From Defluviitaleaceae bacterium (GTDB lineage Bacteria; Bacillota; Clostridia; Lachnospirales; WQUN01), in the NCBI GenBank assembly GCA_009779835.1, contig WRBD01000014.1, forward strand, positions 1 through 62,006: a DNA stretch of 62,006 bases. Direction: 5' to 3'. Positions 44,082-53,407 of the stretch are shown in pieces. The number at the start of each line of letters is the position of its first letter. Within the stretch, counting starts at the first letter, position 1. A program made the translations under genes and the position numbers. The notes beneath the pieces were generated by a model. It did no database searches and had not been told where the DNA came from. It saw only the letters and a program-made list of their open reading frames with translations.

Positions 44082-44155
44082 TAGAGTTTATTTCAAATTA
44101 AACCGCGATTGCAATAAAATTCACCCAATGGTATTATTTAACGGGTGAGTTATTA

Positions 44156-46210
44156 ATGGGCTTTAATAAAACTGCTGTTTTCAGTGATGAAACAAAACAA
44201 TTTGTAAAACCTTACGACCCGAAACCGGGAGACACCGTAAGGTTTTGTTTGCGTATAGCGAAAGATGATGAATGCGATGCGGCATTGCATATCGCGCCGG
44301 TGAATGGAACGAAAGGTTCGTATTATCCGATGAAAAGAACGAAACATGATGAACTTTTCGATTATTTCACGGTTGACGTTCAAATGTTGGGAAAGCAGAT
44401 TCGGTATTACTACACCGTGGATGCGGAGGGAAGCCGGTATTATTACAACAAGCAGGGGCTTCGCGACGGTATTGATGTGCATTATAATTTTCGGCTTGTG
44501 CCGGGGCTAAGTGTTCCGGCGTGGGCGAAAGGTGCGGTTATATATCAAATTTTTGTTGACCGTTTTTACAACGGCGACCCCTCGAACGACGTAGTAAAGC
44601 ACGAATACGAATATCTTGGAAAAACAGCAACGGTCATGGAGTGGGGTCAAGACGTTGCCAATGATGATTATCTTAATAATTTCTATGGTGGCGACCTTAA
44701 AGGCGTAATGGATAAAATGGGATATTTGAAAGACTTGGGTGTAGAAGCAATTTACCTGAACCCTATATTTGTCTCGCCCAGCAGTCATAAATACGATACG
44801 CAAGATTATGATTATGTAGACCCGCATTTTGGTGTTATCGTAGATGATGGCGGAGATGTGCTGCGCTTTGAAAAGGTTAATAACAAATATGCCACCAAGT
44901 ATCTAAAACGCACCACAAGCAAGGCCAACCTTGAGGCAAGTAATGCACTGATGGTTGATTTTATAAAAAAAGCCCATGACCACGGCATAAAAGTGATATT
45001 AGACGGAGTATTTAACCATTGCGGCAGTTTTAACAAATGGCTGGATGTGGCCGGTTTTTATAAACGCGCGGGAGAACCGACAGGCGCGTATCATACGAAA
45101 GACAGCCCCTACCATAACTATTTCCTGTGGCACGAAGGCGGAGAATGGCCAAGTAACACTTACTACGACGGCTGGTGGGCTAATACCAACGCGCCTAAAT
45201 TAAATTATGAAGGCTCTCAAGAATTGTTCAATTATATAATAGAAATCGGCAAGAAGTGGGTATCGCCGCCATACAATGCCGACGGTTGGCGGCTGGATGT
45301 TGCCGCCGACTTAGGACGAAGCCACGAAATGAATCATAAGTTTTGGAAAGCGTTTTACAATGCGGTGAAAACCGCAAACCCTAACGCAATTATTTTAGCG
45401 GAACACTATTTTTATAATGGGGACACCGCTTTTTGGGTAAACAACAACGAATGGGACACCATAATGAACTACGACGCTTTTATGGTACCTCTTACATGGT
45501 TTTTGACCGGTGTGTGCAAACACAGCGAAGAAAGCCGCTCTCAAATGCGCAACGATGCAATATCATTTGAAGGGGCAATGCGCTATCATATGTCGAGTTT
45601 TAATGTACACGCGATGCAATGCGCGATGAATCAGCTTTCCAATCATGACCATTCCCGTTTCTTAACGCGTACAAATGGAAATACGGGGCGTTTACACACC
45701 GTTGGCGCGCGTGCGGCAGAACGTGGAGTAAATAAAAACATCTTAATGGAAGCCGTAGTTTTCCAAATGACATGGCCGGGTGCACCGACTATCTACTACG
45801 GCGACGAAGCCGGCGTTATGGGCTGGACAGACCCCGATAACCGCCGCCCGTTCCCGTGGGGAAAAGAGGACATGGTTCTTCTCGAACTCCACAAAAAAAT
45901 GATTGCCCTGCGCAAAAAATATTCCGCACTGCGTGAAGGCTCTCTTGAATTTATCTGGACAAACTACGGATTCCTATCCTACGGTCGCTGGGACAAATCC
46001 GCCAAAATAATTGTAGCAATCAACAACAACGCAAAACCGATGGAAGTCTCCCTTCCTGTGTGGAAAATAGGAATCTCCGGCGGCTATGTAACCGAACGAA
46101 TAAAAACAGGCGGCGACACTTTCCGTGAAACATCAAGGCGCTATTTCGTATCACGTGGTGAGCTGAAAATAATCGTACCGATATACGGCGCTATGGTGCT
46201 TGTGCAATAA
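44156..46210 (+). CDS. GH13 alpha-glycosidase (neopullulanase/cyclomaltodextrinase type)
   Basis: This 684-residue GH13 enzyme has an N-terminal beta domain of about 120 residues. The four catalytic regions are present: DGVFNHCG, GWRLDVAAD with nucleophile Asp, ILAEHYF with acid/base Glu, and LSNHDHSR. There is no signal peptide, so it acts on intracellular maltodextrins or glycogen. It complements the branching enzyme at 4612. Confidence 0.9.
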   Translation: MGFNKTAVFSDETKQFVKPYDPKPGDTVRFCLRIAKDDECDAALHIAPVNGTKGSYYPMKRTKHDELFDYFTVDVQMLGKQIRYYYTVDAEGSRYYYNKQGLRDGIDVHYNFRLVPGLSVPAWAKGAVIYQIFVDRFYNGDPSNDVVKHEYEYLGKTATVMEWGQDVANDDYLNNFYGGDLKGVMDKMGYLKDLGVEAIYLNPIFVSPSSHKYDTQDYDYVDPHFGVIVDDGGDVLRFEKVNNKYATKYLKRTTSKANLEASNALMVDFIKKAHDHGIKVILDGVFNHCGSFNKWLDVAGFYKRAGEPTGAYHTKDSPYHNYFLWHEGGEWPSNTYYDGWWANTNAPKLNYEGSQELFNYIIEIGKKWVSPPYNADGWRLDVAADLGRSHEMNHKFWKAFYNAVKTANPNAIILAEHYFYNGDTAFWVNNNEWDTIMNYDAFMVPLTWFLTGVCKHSEESRSQMRNDAISFEGAMRYHMSSFNVHAMQCAMNQLSNHDHSRFLTRTNGNTGRLHTVGARAAERGVNKNILMEAVVFQMTWPGAPTIYYGDEAGVMGWTDPDNRRPFPWGKEDMVLLELHKKMIALRKKYSALREGSLEFIWTNYGFLSYGRWDKSAKIIVAINNNAKPMEVSLPVWKIGISGGYVTERIKTGGDTFRETSRRYFVSRGELKIIVPIYGAMVLVQ

Positions 46211-46211
46211 T

Positions 46212-46238
46212 AAGACCTTGGGCATCCCTCAAGGTCTT
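46212..46238. terminator. bidirectional terminator
   Basis: AAGACCTTG and CAAGGTCTT form a 9-bp stem with a 9-base loop between the convergent GH13 and mazF genes. Confidence 0.75.
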
Positions 46239-46250
46239 TGACGATACAGT

Positions 46251-46598
46251 TTATGTATCCAACCCAAGGCTAATCATGATGGCGCGGTTAACGCGCCGCA
46301 TTAGGCTTTCGTCTAAACGACAGATTTTTTCGCGCAGACGCTTTTTATCTATTGTGCGAATTTGTTCCAATAAAATAACGGAATCCTTGACCAATGTGGA
46401 TTGCGCCGAGTCAATTTCAATGTGGGTTGGGAGTTTCGCCTTGTTTATTTGAGATGTGATTGCCGCGCATATAACAGTTGGGCTGTATTTATTGCCAACG
46501 TCATTTTGGATTATTAACACGGGACGTACTCCGCCTTGCTCTGAACCGATTACCGGGCTAAGGTCTGCGTAAAAAATTTCGCCTCTCCATACTTGCAT
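46251..46598 (-). CDS. ndoA: MazF/EndoA-family endoribonuclease
   Basis: This 115-residue MazF toxin has [31 protein letters not shown], the usual SH3-like core, and VICAAITSQ. It cuts mRNA at specific short sequences. In Bacillus the order is ydcC-alr-ndoAI-ndoA; here ndoA is 53 bp from alr and there is no room for the antitoxin gene. AGGAGGTGAG precedes the ATG. Confidence 0.93.
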   Translation of the reverse strand: MQVWRGEIFYADLSPVIGSEQGGVRPVLIIQNDVGNKYSPTVICAAITSQINKAKLPTHIEIDSAQSTLVKDSVILLEQIRTIDKKRLREKICRLDESLMRRVNRAIMISLGLDT

Positions 46599-46651
46599 AT
46601 AAATCTCACCTCCTTATAAATATTTCCCATTGGTAAAATGTTCTATACGTG

Positions 46652-47782
46652 CTAGATATAATTTCTTGGAACGCGTTTGCCAATGCAACATAAAATTTCG
46701 TAGTTTATTGTGCCTACGGTTTCGGCAAGGTATTCCGCGTCAATATCTGCTCCCATCATTACAACCGGGTCACCCGGTTTTACGCCGGGAATATCGGTAA
46801 CGTCCGCCATGCATTGGTCCATGCAAATCGCTCCGGCTATCGGGGCAAATTTTCCGTTGACAAGAACGTGCCCTTGGCGGGAAAGACGGCGGGGATATCC
46901 GTCCGCGTAACCAACGGGAAGAACCGCTATAGTGCTTGGACGCGTTGTTTTGTACATATGACCGTAACTTATACCCACGTTCTCAGGAAGATTTTTCACC
47001 ATCGAAACCTGAGTCATTAAGCGCATTACCGGCTTCAGCGCGAGTGGTTTGCAAACTTCCCCCATCTCCGCCGAGGGTGGATGACCGTACAGTAAAATTC
47101 CCGGACGAACAAGACCGCAAAGCAAACTGTTGTTTGGTGAACGCAAAATTTGTGCAAGTGCGCCCGAATTTGCCATGTGCGTTACGGGAGTGTTAAGCCC
47201 TAGATTTTTAAGTTCGTTCAAAACCCACATGAAACGTGTGTATTGTTCGTCCATAAAATCGTTTTCCAAAGCGTCCGAAGTTGCGAAATGCATATAAATT
47301 CCTGCAAGATACAAATTCGGATTTTCCGCAATTTCGCAAATGGCGCGAACGCTTTTTTCATCGGGCAGAAAACCAAGACGGCTCATGCCTGTGTCAATTT
47401 CAATATGTACTGCCGCCCGTTTTTTATATTGAGCGGCTTGTGTTGCCAAAATTTTCGCACCGTCCGCCGAAAACACCGTCTGCATCAGATTAAACTCGAG
47501 AACATACGGTAAAAGCGGCTCGGGCGTGAAGCCCATAATTAAAATGGGTGCGGTAATTCCGTTTTCGCGCAATGATACGCCCTCTTCGCAAGTGGCAACG
47601 CCAAACGAATTAACTCCGCCCGCAAGAAGCGTGTTTACAACAGGCACGGCTCCGTGACCGTATCCGTCCGCTTTCACGATACCCATAATATTTGCGTCGC
47701 CCGTGATGTGCTTTCGCACAGACGCTAAATTATGCGACAAATGAGCGAGATTAATCTCCGCCCAAACTCTTTGGTATTTCAT
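46652..47782 (-). CDS. alr: alanine racemase
   Basis: This 376-residue PLP enzyme makes D-alanine for peptidoglycan. It has the PLP lysine in VKADGYGHGA near residue 39 and the conserved GYADGYPR and GAICMDQCM motifs. It lies between the ydcC-like lipoprotein gene and mazF, all on one strand. Confidence 0.96.
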   Translation of the reverse strand: MKYQRVWAEINLAHLSHNLASVRKHITGDANIMGIVKADGYGHGAVPVVNTLLAGGVNSFGVATCEEGVSLRENGITAPILIMGFTPEPLLPYVLEFNLMQTVFSADGAKILATQAAQYKKRAAVHIEIDTGMSRLGFLPDEKSVRAICEIAENPNLYLAGIYMHFATSDALENDFMDEQYTRFMWVLNELKNLGLNTPVTHMANSGALAQILRSPNNSLLCGLVRPGILLYGHPPSAEMGEVCKPLALKPVMRLMTQVSMVKNLPENVGISYGHMYKTTRPSTIAVLPVGYADGYPRRLSRQGHVLVNGKFAPIAGAICMDQCMADVTDIPGVKPGDPVVMMGADIDAEYLAETVGTINYEILCCIGKRVPRNYI

Positions 47783-47793
47783 AAAATTCCCCT

Positions 47794-48444
47794 TTAAAGC
47801 GTAAACAACTCATCATTTAACTCGACGTTTTTTTCAAATACATGATATGTAACGAGAATTCGCTCCGCGCCGTCGCGGTCGAATATAATCAATTGTACAG
47901 GAAGAAGGCTTGAGTTGTCTACCCATAATTTCGCCGCGGAAAGATATGGATGCTCGCCCGGCACGTTCGCTTCCAGAACCGTGCGAACCCCTTCCTCCAT
48001 ATCTGATACGCTAACAGAAATTTCTTCACTTTGCAAATAATTTTTTATAAAACTTGTTAAAAAAATTTCACTGCGCTCGGGAGTCTCCTGAACCATTAAA
48101 TTCACACTTCCGTTTACGCGGCTGTTAAATTGAAAAATTTGCTTCCCGTCGCAAGTTGTGACGCTTCCCGCCACATGTTCCGGGGCGGTGACTTCTATGC
48201 GATATTCGCCGGAAATTTTGGCGTGCTGAACGGTTTCATATGCGTTCATTCCCTTGTTGGAACGATACTCCACAGTTGCGATAGCTCGATAATTTTCAAG
48301 CTCCATCAGCATTTTTTGAACCCGTTCGAACGCGCTGATTTCTTCCGCACCCGATGGCCCGCGCAATCCCGAATCGAAACATCCCGCCGCAATAGCAATC
48401 ACAAATAAACCCATCGCAAACAATTGTAAAAACTTTTTAAACAT
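47794..48444 (-). CDS. LolA-fold lipoprotein (YdcC/GerS-like)
   Basis: This 216-residue lipoprotein has signal and lipobox IAAGC and a LolA-like beta-sandwich (MNAYETVQHAKISGEYRIEV, CDGKQIFQFNS). The gene precedes alr as ydcC does in Bacillus, and GerS, a germination lipoprotein that partners CwlD, is encoded next to alr2 in Clostridioides difficile. The ATG chosen follows GTGGAGGAAAAG. A sporulation or germination role is inferred from this synteny. Confidence 0.78.
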   Translation of the reverse strand: MFKKFLQLFAMGLFVIAIAAGCFDSGLRGPSGAEEISAFERVQKMLMELENYRAIATVEYRSNKGMNAYETVQHAKISGEYRIEVTAPEHVAGSVTTCDGKQIFQFNSRVNGSVNLMVQETPERSEIFLTSFIKNYLQSEEISVSVSDMEEGVRTVLEANVPGEHPYLSAAKLWVDNSSLLPVQLIIFDRDGAERILVTYHVFEKNVELNDELFTL

Positions 48445-48504
48445 ACTTTTCCTCCACTTGGATTTTTTATATTTATATGTAGCTGTTTCCAATTTAATGA
48501 AAGA

Positions 48505-48540
48505 AAGCCCCCTTTCTCCGATTGTGGAAAAAGGGGGCTT
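48505..48540 (-). terminator. terminator of repeat-rich lipoprotein gene
   Basis: On the minus strand AAGCCCCCTTT and AAAGGGGGCTT form an 11-bp stem, followed by TTCTTTC. Confidence 0.85.
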
Positions 48541-48553
48541 GTGATTGCTGATT

Positions 48554-50071
48554 TTAATTTCTTGTAATGGTAATTTGTTGAATCGTTAAGTCTGCGGTGC
48601 TGTCGCCTGTGGTTATTCGGATACCTCTGCCGAACACTGCGGGACGAAGGTCAACACTGGTAACGGTTGCGTTCAGTTCAAAGTTTCCGCCTGCGCTGGT
48701 TGAGCCAAGAGTTATAGAGTTATCTCCTACCGCGGAAAGACCAACTGAGCTTGCGCTTGTGTTGCCACGAATACGAATTGTGTAGGTGTTATTTGCTCCT
48801 ACATCGAAATGTGTGCGAAGTATATCAATCGTACTATCTCTGTTTTGACGGTCTGTTAATTGAATCGCGTTTCCGGCAACGACTGTAGCGGTGAAAGTTC
48901 CTGCTTCCCTTATGCCGGCTACTTGACTTAAAATATCGGCGTGCGTTCCCGTCGTGCCTTCCGGAATACTGAAAGACATATTATAAACGGTTACCGGCCC
49001 TATCGAAACCTCGGGTGTGGGGACGGGAGGCAGAGTCGGTACGGGTGTTTCAACCGGAACGGGTGTCGGGTCGGGAGTTGGAACAGGAGTAGGTGCCGTA
49101 GTCGGAGCAGCTGTTGGAGCAGCAGTAGGTGCCGTAGTCGGAGCAGCTGTTGGTGCCGTAGTTGGAGCAGCCGTTGGAGCTGTAGTCGGAGCAGCCGTTG
49201 GTGCTGCAGTAGCCCCGGGACTTGGTGATGGTGCCGGTGTTGGTGACGGCGTAGGCGTGGGCGACGGAATGGGCGTGGCCGTGGGTTCCGGTGAATCCGT
49301 AGGTTCCGGTGTAGCCGTGGCATCCGGTGTGGCATCCGGTGTCGGAGCTGGCGTTGGTATCACCATATTTTCGGGTGCCCCCCAATCGTAATCGCCGTTT
49401 GGGTTTATAATTTCTATTTCATAAACCGTAAAGTTTACGGCATTATCTGTCATAATAGTAATCGCGCTTAAGTCGGTAGGGGATACGCCGATATTATTTA
49501 AAAGTGAGTTGGAAATACGTGTTTCAAGTTCAAAATCTTCCATTGTCTCAACGGATGTCAGCCAAACATCATGGTTATTGGCACTTGCAATCACTACTTC
49601 CGTAGGAAGCAGCGCGGCTACACTTCCTTTTATGCGAATTGTGTATGTGTTCCTGTTTAAATCAAGCCCACCGAGATTAATATTCAGTGCGTGTGAACTG
49701 CCGCTTCTACCCGAAACCCTTAATGCGTGGCGTTCCGGATTATCAGGGTTCGCTACTGTTGTGAAATTTGGACTGCCTGCCGGAGAAAGATATGAAGTTC
49801 CGCCCAAAACATCCCTCGCACCGGAAGCATTTACTCTAAGATGTTGTATGTGGTTATCCGTAGAAAGAGTGTACCATGTTTGTCCGTCTCTATAATGCTC
49901 AAAGTTCTTTTCATCTATCACTATCAACTGCTCTACGTTACCGTCCGTCTCTTCTTCAATGGGCAACGCGATAATAGGACCCGGTCCCACTTCAACAGCA
50001 GGCTCTTTGCATGAAACCAACAAAAAAAGCGCGACCGATAATAGTAAAATTAATACAAGGCAGCGTCTCAT
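48554..50071 (-). CDS. two-domain lipoprotein with Pro/Thr/Ala repeat linker
   Basis: This 505-residue protein has a type II signal peptide and lipobox (LLVSCKEP). A first beta-rich domain (about 60-235) and a second one (about 370-505) each contain the NTYTIRIKG/NTYTIRIRG motif and look like related carbohydrate-binding-type modules. They are joined by a linker of PTAAPTTAPT and PTPAPSP units. It is probably a surface protein bridging the wall. Function is not known. Confidence 0.65.
   Translation of the reverse strand: MRRCLVLILLLSVALFLLVSCKEPAVEVGPGPIIALPIEEETDGNVEQLIVIDEKNFEHYRDGQTWYTLSTDNHIQHLRVNASGARDVLGGTSYLSPAGSPNFTTVANPDNPERHALRVSGRSGSSHALNINLGGLDLNRNTYTIRIKGSVAALLPTEVVIASANNHDVWLTSVETMEDFELETRISNSLLNNIGVSPTDLSAITIMTDNAVNFTVYEIEIINPNGDYDWGAPENMVIPTPAPTPDATPDATATPEPTDSPEPTATPIPSPTPTPSPTPAPSPSPGATAAPTAAPTTAPTAAPTTAPTAAPTTAPTAAPTAAPTTAPTPVPTPDPTPVPVETPVPTLPPVPTPEVSIGPVTVYNMSFSIPEGTTGTHADILSQVAGIREAGTFTATVVAGNAIQLTDRQNRDSTIDILRTHFDVGANNTYTIRIRGNTSASSVGLSAVGDNSITLGSTSAGGNFELNATVTSVDLRPAVFGRGIRITTGDSTADLTIQQITITRN
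49092..49199. repeat. 24-bp tandem repeat in lipoprotein linker
   Basis: Four copies of a 24-bp unit (GGTGCCGTAGTCGGAGCAGC followed by TGTT, with few changes) occur, plus one 12-bp partial unit. They encode the PTAAPTTA linker. Such in-frame arrays change copy number by slippage without breaking the gene. Confidence 0.85.
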
Positions 50072-50176
50072 TTTTCAATCTCTCCTTTTGAAATTTTCGT
50101 TTCAATTATATTATATGCTTGCAATCAGTACAAGATAAATCCTGTGCCAAATTGCACATATATTTCCTTACATACC

Positions 50177-52453
50177 CTAACTCTTAACGAATTCCAGTTC
50201 ATCAAGCAATTCTTGCGGGGGCGTGATATTTGTCTGGTTCATTTTTTGAATCATGCGGACAAGAAGCTGCTCGCGCTGATTGTTTTTAAAAGTGTAGCGT
50301 TTAAGCGATTCCGCGAACTGTGGGTTTTGCGCAAGATTATCGCGGATTCCTTTGGCGAAGGTGCAGTACATCATCATAATTTTGCGGGCGTGTCGGGTAA
50401 GGCGCGGCGAACCGTTTGATTCACTCATAACCCATTCGGAGTAATTTGACGTAAACACATTTTTGTAATTGTTTCTTGCGCGGGTAAGTTCTTGCTTCAC
50501 GCTTGCTTTAACTTCGGTGGAAAGATCACGATTGTGTTTGTAAAATTGCAGATAATCAACATATTCGGCGGTGAGCGACGCTTCTGTTACATCTTGCCAG
50601 CGCGAACCTTGTACGCGTTTGCACATTTCCCAGCGGAATTCGCCGGTTAAACGTACAAGCAACGGCTTCAAATCTATAAGAAGGAATACCGGAACAAACA
50701 TACGTGAAGGCGTAGTGCGCTTGCGCCCTTCGATTTCCTGCCACATTATGCCGCGAACGCCCACATTGGGCATAAGAATAACCTCGGGCATAATCTCTAC
50801 GTGTACGGTTTCGCGGTTTATACCGATTTCAGGGTTCGAATATGAAGTTTCACGGAAAAACGCGCCAAAGTCCACGGCAGTTATTTCTTTAAACGCTTCG
50901 TGAATTGCATCGGGCCTAATCATTGAACTTTCGAGGTCACGCTGCACGTTATTGTCAGAGAAAATAGGGCAGAAAGTCGTAATGCGCCCAAAGGTTAATT
51001 TATTTACAATCGGGAAAATATTTTCAATTTCAAACATTAATTTACCTTCGTTGTCCGCCAAAAGACGGGCTTCTTCTTTTGCGTCGAAGCGTTTTTGCTG
51101 CTTTAATTCCGCGATATATGCAGGATAATCTTGGTCGAATTCGTTTCGGCACGGGTCTTTTTTACCTGAATAAATTGCGTTAAGCCATTCCTGTGCGGTG
51201 TAAATGCCGCGCTCCGGCTCTCCTCGGAAAGAATCCGCAATTGAATATAAATAATCCGCGTTATCATAACCCGCCAATTCCGCGTCCATATATCCGAAGT
51301 TTAAGAACATTTTAACAACCGTCGGTAAATTCGGCGCGGAAAGGCTGTTTAAAAACGCTTTTTTGTAAATTTCGTTGAACATCTTTGTAAGTTCGCGGCG
51401 GATACGATGCACGTTTTCGTCGGAGCTTCCCTTATCGGGCTGCGCTGTATATTCTTGTATTAGTCTTGCAAATTTATTTGACTCCTCGGCGGGATATCCC
51501 GCGAAAGTCATAATCGTATTAAGTGAATCTGCCAAGTTTTTCTTCTCACTCGCAGGGCTTGCGGTACTTGCGGTTTGCGGTGCCGCGCCGCCGCCGCGTC
51601 TTGCTTCAAGTGAAGATTTGTACGCGTCAAGACGTTGTTTGAAATACAAAGAGTCTACGCATTTCAAGCTTGAAAGCATTGAAATAAGCGGGGAAATTAC
51701 ATGCGTAACAGCGGCATCCGCACCGGTAATTGTAGCGGATTCAATGTGTAATTCCGCAATAACGGAAAACAAATCGAAGCCCGAGGAATTAAGCATTACC
51801 TTGCAAATCCCTTCGATGTATTTTTGGTAATGCACACTTGCGTCAAGTGCACGGATAACTTCTTCCGAGCCGCCCAAAATAAAGCCCATAGAAATTCCAT
51901 GTTTCGAGAAAAAGCTTTTTTGAACAGCGGGTTCAAGCTCTTTTATTCCCAAATAATAATCGTGAACCCATTTTGCCACTTTGTCGCCATTTGCGGGAGA
52001 CACTACATTAGCAATCGCGGGAAGTTTCTTTGCGGTGTACGCATAATGCGCGCACAGTTTCTCGTACATTGGGTGCAGCTTTGTTACAAGCTCGTATGCC
52101 TTTGTCGCTTCGGTTTTCAATGCAACGTGAAATTGCAAAAACATTGAAATTTGGCGGCTCATAGAGCTTACAACTATGTTTTTAATATCTTCCTTTTCGC
52201 GGAAAAGATTCTCGAGTGTTTCAATTCCTTCATATGGGTGCGTAAAAATTGATATATCCGAAGCCGCAGTATATGTAAGACTGTGACCGCCAGCGCAAAG
52301 CGCGTCCAAACCAAGCATATCTCCCTGCCCAAACTTGAACACTTGCCCGCCGAAAGACGCTTCCGCAGTTCCTTTCATTATAATCAAAATATGGCGGAAT
52401 GGTTCAGCCTTGCTGCAGATTGTTGAGCCTTGCGCGAATTCAATGGTAGCCAT
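50177..52453 (-). CDS. large cyclic-nucleotide-binding-domain protein of unknown function
   Basis: This 758-residue protein starts with a CRP-type cyclic nucleotide-binding fold (about 1-110: ILIIMKGTAEASFGG, GDMLGLDALCAG). More than 600 residues with no family I know follow, largely helical, with one conserved-looking stretch PEVILMPNVGVRGIMWQEIEGRKR near residue 590. There is no helix-turn-helix after the sensor domain, so it is not a CRP-type regulator. It stands alone. The start used has AAAGG upstream. Confidence 0.65.
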   Translation of the reverse strand: MATIEFAQGSTICSKAEPFRHILIIMKGTAEASFGGQVFKFGQGDMLGLDALCAGGHSLTYTAASDISIFTHPYEGIETLENLFREKEDIKNIVVSSMSRQISMFLQFHVALKTEATKAYELVTKLHPMYEKLCAHYAYTAKKLPAIANVVSPANGDKVAKWVHDYYLGIKELEPAVQKSFFSKHGISMGFILGGSEEVIRALDASVHYQKYIEGICKVMLNSSGFDLFSVIAELHIESATITGADAAVTHVISPLISMLSSLKCVDSLYFKQRLDAYKSSLEARRGGGAAPQTASTASPASEKKNLADSLNTIMTFAGYPAEESNKFARLIQEYTAQPDKGSSDENVHRIRRELTKMFNEIYKKAFLNSLSAPNLPTVVKMFLNFGYMDAELAGYDNADYLYSIADSFRGEPERGIYTAQEWLNAIYSGKKDPCRNEFDQDYPAYIAELKQQKRFDAKEEARLLADNEGKLMFEIENIFPIVNKLTFGRITTFCPIFSDNNVQRDLESSMIRPDAIHEAFKEITAVDFGAFFRETSYSNPEIGINRETVHVEIMPEVILMPNVGVRGIMWQEIEGRKRTTPSRMFVPVFLLIDLKPLLVRLTGEFRWEMCKRVQGSRWQDVTEASLTAEYVDYLQFYKHNRDLSTEVKASVKQELTRARNNYKNVFTSNYSEWVMSESNGSPRLTRHARKIMMMYCTFAKGIRDNLAQNPQFAESLKRYTFKNNQREQLLVRMIQKMNQTNITPPQELLDELEFVKS

Positions 52454-52675
52454 GAAAACAACAACCTTTCCCTGAAAACATCTCACAAACTTGTTTCTCA
52501 AATTCGTTTGCAAGAGCTACGTCTCCCCATTGTATCATTTGATGGTAAAAACACAAGCTTTTATTTCACAGTTCATTCGTGATAATATGGAAAAGAATTT
52601 TGAATTCTTTTGGGGGATAGGAAAATTGGTATACTCAATTATGAAAAAAGTATTTAAGAAATCAGGTGAAGTTAA

Positions 52676-53407
52676 GTGAAATTTGTTCTTGATGTTCATG
52701 TTCATACTGTTAACAGCGGTCACGCGTACAGTACCGTTAGTGAAAACGCAGCTCATGCCGCAAAAATTGGTTTGCCTTTTATCGGAATTTCCGACCATGC
52801 GCCCGCAATGCCGGGCGGTGCGCATTTGTATAGTTTTACTAATTTGTGGTCTTTGCCCGATGTAATTCACGGCGTTCGTGTTTTAAAAGGAGCAGAATGT
52901 AATATATTAAATACAGACGGCGAGCTTGACTTGACGGCAGATTTACTTGCGAAAATGGAATTTGTAATCGCGTCCTTTCATCGCGGAACTTTTACGCCTG
53001 CCGACCGTGACACACACACTCGCGCCGCGATTGCGGCAATGGAAAACAATCCCGATATGCATATTTTAGGGCATCCCGGCGATTGTTTTTTTGAAATTGA
53101 CGTTGAGGATGTAGTAGAAACAGCGGCACGAACGCGCACAATAATTGAGATAAATAATCAATCGCTGAACCCCGGTTCGTACCGCTTCAACGGAAACGGA
53201 ACGGTTATGAAAATACTGAAATTATGCAAGAAATTAGGCGTTCCTGTGCTTGCTTCTTCGGACGCGCACTTCTGCACTTATGTAGGTGGCTTGGAACGCG
53301 CAAAAGAATTAATTCTTGCCGCCGGTCTTGAAGAAGAGCAAGTGCTTAACACAAGCGCGGAGAGTTTTCTTGCGGCAATTCAAAGGAAAAAGGAGTTATT
53401 CGCATGA
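52676..53407 (+). CDS. PHP-domain phosphatase (YcdX-like)
   Basis: This 243-residue PHP hydrolase has metal motifs DVHVHTVNSGHAYST, SDHAPAMPG, FHRGTF, HPGD and SSDAHF. Such proteins hydrolyse phosphate esters using a trinuclear metal site. It starts with GTG behind AGGTGAAG and overlaps pcrA by 4 bp. Confidence 0.85.
   Translation: MKFVLDVHVHTVNSGHAYSTVSENAAHAAKIGLPFIGISDHAPAMPGGAHLYSFTNLWSLPDVIHGVRVLKGAECNILNTDGELDLTADLLAKMEFVIASFHRGTFTPADRDTHTRAAIAAMENNPDMHILGHPGDCFFEIDVEDVVETAARTRTIIEINNQSLNPGSYRFNGNGTVMKILKLCKKLGVPVLASSDAHFCTYVGGLERAKELILAAGLEEEQVLNTSAESFLAAIQRKKELFA

Noticed and set aside
49092-49199. CRISPR-like repeat array
   Set aside because: The repeats are directly adjacent without spacers, keep a reading frame and encode a Pro/Thr/Ala linker.
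49017-49391. A long plus-strand frame rich in Val and Gly opposite the lipoprotein linker
   Set aside because: It is the complement of the repeat-rich linker and has no ribosome binding site or family match.
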